This document shows, one piece after another, positions 33,669 through 41,278 of a DNA stretch of 64,000 bases. The stretch is taken from contig UBYX01000033.1 in NCBI GenBank assembly GCA_900469955.1, forward strand, positions 62,001 to 126,000, given 5' to 3'. A program made the position numbers and the translations under genes. The DNA comes from Hyphomicrobiales bacterium. GTDB lineage: Bacteria; Pseudomonadota; Alphaproteobacteria; Rhizobiales; Rhizobiaceae. The notes below the pieces were generated by a model. That model ran no database searches, had not been told where the DNA came from, and was given only the letters and a program-made list of their open reading frames with translations. Position 1 is the stretch's first letter. Each line of letters begins with the position of its first letter.

Positions 33669-34843
33669 CACGCCCTCGCCAGGATGGCGGCCGCCGAGGC
33701 CAGCCCGCGGTCGTAATTGATCATGCCGAAACCGGAGACGAGCCCGAGCCTTACCTCATGCACCTGCGTACCCCCTGCCGCGCCGAGAAGCTGGCGTATC
33801 GCCTCGGTAATTCCGAGATGGCCGCCGGCGGCGCCAGCCTGACCGACGGACAACTGACCGCCGGAGGTGTTGTGCGGAAAGGAACCGTCGATCGTGAATG
33901 TGTGCTGGCGCACGAAGTCCGCCCCCTCGCCTTTGGCGCAAAAACCCAGATCCTCGAACTGCATCATCGAGATGACCGCGTAGTCGTCATAGGTCTGGAC
34001 AAAATCCATGTCATCCGGTGCAACTCCCGCCATTCCGTAAAGCTCGTCGCGATCCATTACCCAACCGCCGCGCACCTGCATCGGATCGTCAGGGAACGCG
34101 TTGTGCCGCTCGATCGCCGACAGCAACCGAACGAAAGGCAGCGCCAGCGACGTAGCCGTCTCCTCCCGCATCACTAAAAACGCTTCCGCGCCAGCGCACG
34201 GCATCACGCAGTCGAACAGACGGAAGGGCTCGGCGATCACGCGCGCCGACATATACTGATCGAGCGTCAAGGGCTTCTTCATGAGTGCATGTGGATTCCT
34301 GAGCGCGTTATCGCGCTGAGCCACGCACAACTTGCCAAAATCCTCACGCGTTGCGCCGTAGCGGTCCATGTAGTGACGTGCGATCAGCGCAAAACTGCCG
34401 TTGGCGCCCCCTGCACCGTATGGATAGACGGCATCCTGCGAGAAGCGCGAAAAGCCTTCAAGGAGATTCCGGAAACTATCGACGCTGTTCGTATCCGCAG
34501 CAACGCAAGCAACGATATCCGCGTCGCCGGCCTGTACGGCTCGCGCCGCTCGTCGAAGCGAGACAATCCCCGAAGCGCCGCCCATCGGCACATGGTCGAT
34601 ATGGCGCGGCGACAGTCCGAAGTGCTGGGTCAGACCAACCGCGACATCCGGCCCCATCGTGAAGCTCGCGACTGAAAAGCCGTCGAAATCCCGATGGCTG
34701 ATGCCAGCGCCTTCCGCGAGCGCCCTCAGCGCCTTGCCCATCCACCAATGCGCGGTCTCGATGGAATAGCGCTGGTAGGGCACCGTCACCGGCACCGCCA
34801 ACACTACGCTATCGTAGGATTGTCGCATACGGGGCGGAACCAT
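33668..34843 (-). CDS. Thiolase-like protein without catalytic Cys, probable Ltp2-type aldolase
   Basis: A 391-residue thiolase-fold protein. Where thiolases have the acylated Cys (ACATG) this one has MGGASG, placing Gly89 at that position. Where SCP-2 thiolases have HDCF it has QTYDDYA, placing Tyr285 in place of His. GGHLG is kept near 341-345. The same type of change is seen in Ltp2-like retro-aldolases of steroid side-chain degradation, which use tyrosines and need a DUF35 partner. The next gene encodes such a partner and overlaps by one base. The start at 34843 is set by overlap with the OsmC stop (TGATG). It would cleave a tertiary beta-hydroxyacyl-CoA to a ketone and acetyl-CoA or propionyl-CoA. 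Confidence 0.78.
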   Translation of the reverse strand: MVPPRMRQSYDSVVLAVPVTVPYQRYSIETAHWWMGKALRALAEGAGISHRDFDGFSVASFTMGPDVAVGLTQHFGLSPRHIDHVPMGGASGIVSLRRAARAVQAGDADIVACVAADTNSVDSFRNLLEGFSRFSQDAVYPYGAGGANGSFALIARHYMDRYGATREDFGKLCVAQRDNALRNPHALMKKPLTLDQYMSARVIAEPFRLFDCVMPCAGAEAFLVMREETATSLALPFVRLLSAIERHNAFPDDPMQVRGGWVMDRDELYGMAGVAPDDMDFVQTYDDYAVISMMQFEDLGFCAKGEGADFVRQHTFTIDGSFPHNTSGGQLSVGQAGAAGGHLGITEAIRQLLGAAGGTQVHEVRLGLVSGFGMINYDRGLASAAAILARA

Positions 34844-35268
34844 CAGGCGATCGTCAGCTTGACATCGACATTGCCGCGCGTCGCATTGGAATAAGGGCAC
34901 CGCTCGTGCGCGCCAGCGACAATCTCTTCCGCCAGTGGTCGTTCTATCCCCGGAAGGGAAGCGACGAGTTCCACAGCCAGCGCATACCCAACCGGTATCG
35001 GGCCTATTCCCACCTTTGCGGTAATTGAGACATCATCCGACAAAGGAACCTTCTTCGTGCGCGCGACAAGCTTCACCGCGCCGAGGAAGCAAGCGGCATA
35101 ACCGGCCGCAAAAAGCTGTTCCGGATTGGTGCCATCGCCGCCCGGGCCACCGAGGCCTTTTGGCACCGAAAGATTGACGGAAAAGCTGCCGTCTGCGCTC
35201 TGCGCTTTGCCTTCCCTGCCGCCATGAGCGGTAACGGAACTCTCGTAGAGAATCTTTTCCGGGGTCAT
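34843..35268 (-). CDS. OsmC/Ohr family peroxidase
   Basis: A 141-residue protein of the organic hydroperoxide resistance branch. Both reactive cysteines are visible, in AACFLGA and HERCPYSNATRGNV, with LFAAGYAACF and the N-terminal VTAHGGREG typical of Ohr. The ATG at 35268 is preferred to one four codons upstream because GGAG lies 6 bases before it. Ohr proteins reduce organic hydroperoxides using lipoylated partners. Its location inside a CoA-catabolic operon, 67 bp after the ligase and overlapping the thiolase-like gene, suggests protection against peroxides made in substrate oxidation. Confidence 0.85.
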   Translation of the reverse strand: MTPEKILYESSVTAHGGREGKAQSADGSFSVNLSVPKGLGGPGGDGTNPEQLFAAGYAACFLGAVKLVARTKKVPLSDDVSITAKVGIGPIPVGYALAVELVASLPGIERPLAEEIVAGAHERCPYSNATRGNVDVKLTIA

Positions 35269-35335
35269 CGTTAGCTCCATTGAATGTTTTGAAGTTTGAT
35301 TTGCTGCCCATGGAAGGCCACGAAGGCCGACGGCG

Positions 35336-36949
35336 TCAGCCGGCTTTTCGGATTGCCGCTTTCAGTTTTCTTAGATCGATCGCCGTGCCGTCCTCGACGG
35401 CCTTGGCCGCCATCGTCTTGATCTCGCCGCGCTGCAGTTTCTGGGTCGAACTCACCGGCAGCCTGTCGATGAAAACCACATAGCCGGGCAGTTTGTGATA
35501 GGCGATATGCGCGCCGGCGGCCTCGATGATCCGCTTCGCCTTCTCAGTCGGCTCGCCCGCTCCCGCGACATCGCTTTCGACGATGAAGGCAAAAACCTCC
35601 TCGCCCCGCAGATCGTCCGGCACGGGCGTTACCGCCGAAGCCTTGACCGCGGGATCCTTGGCAAGTGCGGCTTCCACTTCCAGCACGGCGATGTTCTCAC
35701 CGCTGCGCCGCACGATGCTCTTCTTGCGGTCGAAGAAATAGAGAAGTCCCTTCTCATCGGCATAAACGACGTCGCCCGTATGAAACCAGCCGCCTTCCCA
35801 CGCCTCTTCAGTCGCCTTTTCGTCGTTGAGATAACCGCTGAAGAAACCGTCGCGCGGGTTGGCGCCTTTGGCACGCACCAGCAATTCGCCCGGCTTGCCG
35901 ATTTCCGCATCATTCCCCGCGTCATCGACGATGCGGAAATCCATGCCGGCACGCGGGCGACCGATGCAGCGTAGGCCGGGCGTGTAATCGTCCGCCGCGG
36001 TGGTAGTCACGGCCCGCCCGCCGGTTTCGGTCATCGCCCAGGCCTCGACGATCGGAATGCCGTAGCGCGCCTCGAATTCGATCTTGTGACGCGCATCGAC
36101 GCCAGGCCCCAGCGCGAATTTCACCTTGTGCGCCCGCTCCGCCTCAACGGCCGGAAGCTGCAGCAGGATCGCGGGAATGACGCCGAGACAGTGAATGATC
36201 GTGGCGCCGGAATCGGCGATCGACGCCCACCAGCTGCTCGAATGGAACCGGTCGAGCGGCACGATCGCGCCGCCCTTCATGATCATACCGACCGCCGTGC
36301 AGCCGAGCGCATTCATGTGGAACATCGGCAGCGGCGTCAGCGCGACTTCGGCACCCTCGCCCATCTCGGCGATGCCGCCCTGCGTCGTGTACCATTCAGC
36401 GATGCCGATGAAATAGATGTTCGAAAGAATGCAGCCCTTCGGCTTGCCGGTGCTGCCGGAGGTGAACAGCAGGGCGCATTCCGCTTCCGGACCGCCGGGC
36501 CTTGCCTCGCGCGTTTGCGGCGAGGACGGAATGTCGTCACCGGCGGTGATCACCGTCACCTTGCCCGGCGCGACGTTGCGCAGATCATCCAGCCGCTCGC
36601 GGATGACCACCATCAGCGGCGCCTCGGCCATGTCGAGCTGGAACAGCAGCTCGTCGCGCCGCAGATCGGGATTGATCGGCACGATCGAGACGCCGATCGC
36701 GTTGAGCGCTAGCCAATAGTCGAAGAATTCCGGACGGTTCTCGAGGAGGAGGGCCACGCGGGATCCGATCCCATACCCCGCCGCCGCGAACTTCTGTTTC
36801 AGAAGGCCGACGCGCGCGAAAACCTCGCCATAGCTATGGCGAAAACCCTCGGGCGCATAGGGCAGCTTCGCGCTGGCCGGCGCGATCAGCATCGGCGCAT
36901 CCGGGTTTCTCAGCGCCTGGTTCTCGAAGAGGAGGTAGGGAGAATGCAT
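35336..36949 (-). CDS. AMP-forming acyl/aryl-CoA ligase
   Basis: A 537-residue ANL-superfamily ligase. TSGSTGKPKG is at 163-172, followed by PLPMFHMNALG, EAWAMTETGG, WFHTGDVVY and FFDRKKSIVRRSGENIAVLEVE, with the C-terminal Lys in TQKLQRGEI. It resembles crotonobetaine/carnitine-CoA ligase and other broad aryl or alkyl acid ligases. In this operon it should activate the carboxylate that the thiolase-like/DUF35 pair then cleaves. It starts 10 bp after the SRPBCC-like gene. The substrate is inferred from context only. Confidence 0.87.
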   Translation of the reverse strand: MHSPYLLFENQALRNPDAPMLIAPASAKLPYAPEGFRHSYGEVFARVGLLKQKFAAAGYGIGSRVALLLENRPEFFDYWLALNAIGVSIVPINPDLRRDELLFQLDMAEAPLMVVIRERLDDLRNVAPGKVTVITAGDDIPSSPQTREARPGGPEAECALLFTSGSTGKPKGCILSNIYFIGIAEWYTTQGGIAEMGEGAEVALTPLPMFHMNALGCTAVGMIMKGGAIVPLDRFHSSSWWASIADSGATIIHCLGVIPAILLQLPAVEAERAHKVKFALGPGVDARHKIEFEARYGIPIVEAWAMTETGGRAVTTTAADDYTPGLRCIGRPRAGMDFRIVDDAGNDAEIGKPGELLVRAKGANPRDGFFSGYLNDEKATEEAWEGGWFHTGDVVYADEKGLLYFFDRKKSIVRRSGENIAVLEVEAALAKDPAVKASAVTPVPDDLRGEEVFAFIVESDVAGAGEPTEKAKRIIEAAGAHIAYHKLPGYVVFIDRLPVSSTQKLQRGEIKTMAAKAVEDGTAIDLRKLKAAIRKAG

Positions 36950-36959
36950 GGCTCTGTCC

Positions 36960-37385
36960 TTATGTCCGTTCCAGGATGCCCTTGATCAGGAACATCTCGG
37001 CCTCGTGGATCGCCCCGAACTGGATCCACTCCGCATCCGTCTGCGTCTCCAGCCGCCAGGTCAGCAGCGTCACCACGCATTTGTCGGACCCCATGCGCAG
37101 AACGTCTCCCGGGATCACCCGCGACATATTCCGAAACTGCATGCTCTCTCTCGCGGGACCTACTTCATAGTCCACCTGAAACCGGTTGCGATCGACATGA
37201 AGGCGAACGAAGGTCTGGTTCCCTGTAAACGTGGACGTGCCGCGGAAGAGCCCTGGCTCCACCTCTGTCCGATTGGCGCTCCCCCAGGCCCATTGGCCCT
37301 GCTTCAGTCCATCCGACATGAGATAGGCGGCAACGGCCGATCGCTCCACCATGATACTGCTGGAATGACAATGCGGATCGATCAT
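36960..37385 (-). CDS. Small SRPBCC/START-like protein, function unknown
   Basis: A 141-residue protein with alternating beta-strand pattern and a final amphipathic helix (IHEAEMFLIKGILE). FVRLHVDRNRFQVDYEVGPARES looks like the antiparallel sheet of SRPBCC (Bet v 1-like) hydrophobic-ligand proteins, but I cannot name a family securely. The ATG at 37385 makes it the first gene of the six-gene operon with the ligase and aldolase. The operator-like TTTAAGCATAAA lies 46 bp upstream. It might bind or isomerise a hydrophobic intermediate, or act as a chaperone for a ring substrate. Confidence 0.6.
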   Translation of the reverse strand: MIDPHCHSSSIMVERSAVAAYLMSDGLKQGQWAWGSANRTEVEPGLFRGTSTFTGNQTFVRLHVDRNRFQVDYEVGPARESMQFRNMSRVIPGDVLRMGSDKCVVTLLTWRLETQTDAEWIQFGAIHEAEMFLIKGILERT

Positions 37386-37430
37386 CGGCTTCTCCTATAC
37401 CATTCGGGTACTTTCAGCCCTAAGCAGCAT

Positions 37431-37442
37431 TTTAAGCATAAA
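37431..37442. promoter_or_regulatory. TTTAAGCATAAA motif, ligase/aldolase operon side
   Basis: One mismatch from TTTAAGCTTAAA, in the 399-bp divergent region 37386-37784. It is nearer the minus-strand operon. The rest of that region is AT-rich, with no gene I can support. Confidence 0.5.
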
Positions 37443-37607
37443 ATAACTTGAAAGAACGTCAATGAATTTCTGCGAAGGCCGACGGGCCGCTCCGCGCTCG
37501 GATCTAACAATTGGTATTTTCGCCACTTGTCCGCATGGACAATGCCCGTTTTCCCGGCACTCTGGTGCTCTCGGCAATCCTAATCTTAAATTTTTTCGCC
37601 TGTAAAT

Positions 37608-37619
37608 TTTAGGCTTGAA
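37608..37619. promoter_or_regulatory. TTTAGGCTTGAA motif, ABC transporter side
   Basis: Two mismatches from TTTAAGCTTAAA, in the same divergent region and 166 bp upstream of the substrate-binding protein start. The flanks are strongly AT-rich, as for a promoter. Confidence 0.42.
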
Positions 37620-37784
37620 GTATTTTTTACCGCGTTTTACGATCCCTCTAATTGTTAAGGGGACAGCCGCAAAAAGCGGATCAAAACAACGATCGAAGCC
37701 CCTGGCAGGACTGCAGACTTGCGTTTTCACCAACCGCCGCAAGTTCGTCGGCCCTTGCCGATGGGCAGAACCAGAGGGATCGTC

Positions 37785-39320
37785 ATGACTTTTGAAATCG
37801 ACCGCAGAAATCTCCTGCAGATGCTCGGCCTTGCTGCCGTCAGCGGCTCAGCACTCTCGCAGGCCAGCTTCGCGTTCGCCCAGGAAACCGATAGCGTCAC
37901 CATCGGATGGCCGAGCGATGTGCCTTCCTGGGACCCCAATCTCCGCTTCGTTCCGGACGCGCAGCCGCTCTTCAAGATGGTCTTCGACCAGCCGCTCGAT
38001 CAATCGCCGGACCTGAAGCTCATTCCTAATCTCATCACGAAATGGGAATTGAAGTCTGATGGCCTTTCGATGCCGTTCGAAATCCGCAGCGACGTGAAAT
38101 TCCACAATGGCGATCCGATGACGATGGAGGACTTCAGATACACCTTCGTCGAACGCATCAAATCCGGTCTCAAGCTCGATATCGCCAACTCCTGGCGCAC
38201 TCTGACCGACATCGAGATCCTCTCCCCGACCTCGGGCGTGATGAAATTTTCCGCCCCGACCCCGACCGCGCCGCAATGGCTCGCATTCCTCGGCAGCTAT
38301 CTCGTGCCGAAGAAATATGTCGAATCCGTCGGCCCGGAAGAATTCGCCAAGAAGCCGGTCGGCACCGGCCCCTACAAACTGGTCGACTACCAGATGAATT
38401 CCCGCATCGTGCTGGAGCGTAACGACGACTATTTCGGCACCAAGCCGAAGATCAAGCGCGTCACGATCGACATCATCAAGGATCCGTCGGCCCGCACCGC
38501 CGCCATCCAGTCCGGCCAGGTGGACTTGACCGTCAACATTCCGGTCCGCGAAGCCGAACGTCTCGGCAAGACCGAAGGCCTGACCGCCGAGATTAACCCC
38601 TTCACCCGCCTGATCCTTCTGCAAATGCGCAACGACATGGGCTTTACCGACAAGGCCGTCCGTCTCGCCGCCCACCACGCGATCGACAAGGCAGCGCTTT
38701 CCAAGGCGTTCTACGGTGGCGCTGCCGTGCCGCTCTCGGTTCCGGCAACGCCCGGCACGCCGGGTTACCTGCCCGACTACAAGTTTGCCTACGACCCGGA
38801 ACTGTCGAAGAAGCTGCTCGCCGACGCCGGTTACACGGCGGACAAGCCGGCAACCTTCAAGCTTGCCGCAACCAACGGCCAGTTCCCGAGCGATTTCGAT
38901 ATTGCCCGCGCCCTGGTGCAGATGTGGCAGAAGGTCGGCCTCAAGGTCGAACTCGAACAGATCGAATATTCGAAATATTTCGAGCTCAACCGTGGCGGCA
39001 AGCTGCCGGAAGCGACGCTCTACAGCTTCGATAACGCCACCGGAGACCCGGAGATCTTCTCCGGCTACCTGATGAACCCCAAGATGCCGTTCGGCGCCTG
39101 GAAGGGTCAGGAGATCGGTGACAAGATCCTCAAGCTGTTCGTCGAACCGGTCTACGAAAAGCGCATCGCAGGTTACAAGGCGGTGGCGCAGGAAGCCGTC
39201 GAGACCGGCGCCAACATCCCGATCTTGCAGAGCGTCCAGACGCTGGTCCGGAAGAAGAACCTCAATTACGTCAAGTATGGCAACGCCTGGGTCCTGGGCA
39301 GCACCATGTCCTGGTCGTAA
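37785..39320 (+). CDS. ABC transporter substrate-binding protein, family 5 (peptide/opine type)
   Basis: A 511-residue SBP_bac_5 protein. The ATG at 37785 follows GAGGGA and opens a Tat-like leader (DRRNLLQMLGLAAVSG, cleavage near AFA-QE). The body carries VTIGWPSDVPSWDPN, LITKWELKSDGLSMPFEIRSDVKFHNGDPMT and PVGTGPYKLVDY, typical of DppA/OppA/NikA-like proteins. It heads a complete importer with two permeases and a double ATPase. The divergent catabolic operon and shared operator-like motif suggest that the ligand is the pathway substrate rather than peptides. Confidence 0.88.
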   Translation: MTFEIDRRNLLQMLGLAAVSGSALSQASFAFAQETDSVTIGWPSDVPSWDPNLRFVPDAQPLFKMVFDQPLDQSPDLKLIPNLITKWELKSDGLSMPFEIRSDVKFHNGDPMTMEDFRYTFVERIKSGLKLDIANSWRTLTDIEILSPTSGVMKFSAPTPTAPQWLAFLGSYLVPKKYVESVGPEEFAKKPVGTGPYKLVDYQMNSRIVLERNDDYFGTKPKIKRVTIDIIKDPSARTAAIQSGQVDLTVNIPVREAERLGKTEGLTAEINPFTRLILLQMRNDMGFTDKAVRLAAHHAIDKAALSKAFYGGAAVPLSVPATPGTPGYLPDYKFAYDPELSKKLLADAGYTADKPATFKLAATNGQFPSDFDIARALVQMWQKVGLKVELEQIEYSKYFELNRGGKLPEATLYSFDNATGDPEIFSGYLMNPKMPFGAWKGQEIGDKILKLFVEPVYEKRIAGYKAVAQEAVETGANIPILQSVQTLVRKKNLNYVKYGNAWVLGSTMSWS

Positions 39321-39347
39321 GTGAAGATCTGACCGATCCGTTTTATC

Positions 39348-39370
39348 GGGTCCGGAGCCGATCCGGACCC
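39348..39370. other. Stem-loop after the substrate-binding protein gene
   Basis: An 8-bp perfect stem GGGTCCGG / CCGGACCC with a 7-base loop, 28 bp after the SBP stop and before the first permease. There is no T-run. It probably stabilises the SBP end of the mRNA and lowers permease expression, a common arrangement in ABC operons. Confidence 0.55.
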
Positions 39371-39395
39371 CATCCCTGACATCGCAATACGGGGC

Positions 39396-40418
39396 ATGCG
39401 CATGTTTGCGACCATTGCCAAGCTGTTGGTAAAGCGCGTGCTGACCGCGATACCGATCCTGCTGATAGTTTCCGCGCTTCTCTTCTGCATCCTGCGCATC
39501 CTGCCGGTCGATCCGGCAGCCATGTCCCTGCCGCCCAACGCGACGGTCCAGGAAGTCGAGGCGATGCGCGCCGAAATGGGGCTCAACCTGCCGCTCTACC
39601 AGCAATACGGTATCTGGCTGAACAAGCTTTTCCATGGCGATATCGGCCGCTCCATCCATTTCCGCCAGGACGTGACGAGCCTGATCGGCTCGACCCTGCC
39701 GGCCACCATCGAGCTCGCCGTCATCGCCATGGGTGTCGCCACCGTCTTCGGCCTGGCCGGCGGCCTCTTCCTGTTTTACGTGCGCGGCACCCGCGCCGAG
39801 GCGGCGATGGACTTCCTCTCCATTCTTCTGCTCTCGCTTCCCGAATTCCTCTGGAGCCTGTTCCTGCTCCTGATCTTCGGCGTCTTTTTCGAAGTTCTTC
39901 CCTTCACCGGCCGCCTCAGTCCCGGTTTCGAGCGCCCGGTCGTGACCGGCTTCCTGCTGCTCGACAGCCTGATAACCGGCAAGATCCCGACCTTCCTCAA
40001 CGCTCTGGAACACATGATCCTGCCCTGTCTGGCGCTCGGCATCGCGTTGTCGCCGTCGCTGATGCGCGTGCTGCGCTCGAGCCTGCTCGACGCCTATCAG
40101 GACGACTATATCCAGCAGGCGCGGCTTCGCGGGCTTTCCGAAAAGCGCATTCTCATCCGTCACGGCCTGAAGAACGCCATCCTGCCGACGCTGAGCCTGA
40201 TGGGCGTGCAGTTCGGCTTCCTGTTCGGTGGCACGCTGCTGGTCGAGATCATCTATTCCTATCCGGGCATGGGTAACCTGATGGTCGACGCAATCCGCAA
40301 CGCGGACCTGCCGATCATCCAGGGCGCGGGCCTTACCTATTGCATCGCGGTCCTGGTGATCAGCATCGTGGTCGACAGCCTCTACCTGATCCTCAACCCG
40401 AAACTGAGGGTGCGTTGA
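39396..40418 (+). CDS. ABC transporter permease, DppB/OppB type
   Basis: A 340-residue inner-membrane protein with six predicted helices. The N-terminus ends in the family pattern VSALLFCILRILPVDPAA and MRAEMGLNLPLYQQY. The cytoplasmic EAA loop reads DDYIQQARLRGLSEKRILIRHGLKNAILP. It pairs with the DppC-like permease encoded one base downstream. ATG at 39396; a second in-frame ATG two codons on is equally possible. Confidence 0.9.
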   Translation: MRMFATIAKLLVKRVLTAIPILLIVSALLFCILRILPVDPAAMSLPPNATVQEVEAMRAEMGLNLPLYQQYGIWLNKLFHGDIGRSIHFRQDVTSLIGSTLPATIELAVIAMGVATVFGLAGGLFLFYVRGTRAEAAMDFLSILLLSLPEFLWSLFLLLIFGVFFEVLPFTGRLSPGFERPVVTGFLLLDSLITGKIPTFLNALEHMILPCLALGIALSPSLMRVLRSSLLDAYQDDYIQQARLRGLSEKRILIRHGLKNAILPTLSLMGVQFGFLFGGTLLVEIIYSYPGMGNLMVDAIRNADLPIIQGAGLTYCIAVLVISIVVDSLYLILNPKLRVR

Positions 40419-40419
40419 T

Positions 40420-41277
40420 ATGCGACCGCTTCCGCTCTGGCTGAAATCCGGCCGCGTCCAGACAGGCCTCGTGATCATCTTCATTCTCGCCGTCTGCGCG
40501 ATCTTCGCGCCCTATCTGGCGCCCAACGACCCGAACGAGCAGAACCTGCTGTCGATCCTGACCCCGCCGATCTGGGCCGATGGCGGCGATGCGATGTTTC
40601 CGCTCGGCACCGACAGCCTCGGCCGCTGCGTCCTCTCCCGCCTGATTTTTGGCGCCCGCGTCGCGCTCACCGTCGCGTTCAGCGCCTCGATCGGCGCGAT
40701 GATCATCGGCGCCTTCTTTGCTCATGTCGCCGGTTATTTCGGCGGCTGGGTCGATTGGCTGATCGGACGCGTCGTCGAGATCTGGCTGTCCTTCCCGCCG
40801 GTCATCCTGTCGCTCATCCTGATGGTGGGCTTGGGAACCGGCCTGCGCAACGTCGTGCTGGCCATCGTCCTGGTCGATTGGACGCGCTTCTGTCGCGTAC
40901 TCCGAAGCGAGGTCATCGTGCTTCGCAGGCGTGACTATGTCTCCGCCGCACAACTCGTCGGCTTCTCGCACTGGCGGACGATCACCCGCGAGATTCTCCC
41001 GGGCACCCTGCCATTGCTGATCACCCTGATGAGCCTCGAAATGGGCGTCGCCATCATCGTCGAGGCGATCCTGTCCTTTGTTGGCATGAGCGTCGGCTCC
41101 GAGACCGCCGCCTGGGGCCAGATGATCGCCGATGCACGCCAGAACATCTACGACGCGCCGTTCAACCTGATCGCGCCGATCTTCGCGATCTTCTTCGCGG
41201 TTTTCGGTTTCAATATCCTGGGCGACGGCCTGCGCCGAACCCTCGACACGCGCCTGACCCAGACGGAGCGCACCTGA
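40420..41277 (+). CDS. ABC transporter permease, DppC/OppC type
   Basis: A 285-residue membrane protein. The N-terminal helix is followed by LAPNDPNEQNLL and FPLGTDSLGRCVLSRLIFGARVAL, the hallmark of DppC permeases, and the EAA loop RRDYVSAAQLVGFSHWRTITREILPG. It starts one base after the DppB-like stop and ends one base before the ATPase start. Confidence 0.9.
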   Translation: MRPLPLWLKSGRVQTGLVIIFILAVCAIFAPYLAPNDPNEQNLLSILTPPIWADGGDAMFPLGTDSLGRCVLSRLIFGARVALTVAFSASIGAMIIGAFFAHVAGYFGGWVDWLIGRVVEIWLSFPPVILSLILMVGLGTGLRNVVLAIVLVDWTRFCRVLRSEVIVLRRRDYVSAAQLVGFSHWRTITREILPGTLPLLITLMSLEMGVAIIVEAILSFVGMSVGSETAAWGQMIADARQNIYDAPFNLIAPIFAIFFAVFGFNILGDGLRRTLDTRLTQTERT

Positions 41278-41278
41278 C

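Noticed and set aside
33668..34843. Annotating this gene as an active acetyl-CoA acetyltransferase
   Set aside because: The nucleophilic Cys and the HDCF His are replaced by Gly89 and Tyr285, so ordinary thiolase chemistry is not expected.
37848..40484. An 878-codon minus-strand frame
   Set aside because: It lies antisense to the clear ABC binding protein and permease genes. Its predicted product is rich in Gln, Asp, Arg and Glu with no fold signature, typical of a high-GC shadow frame.
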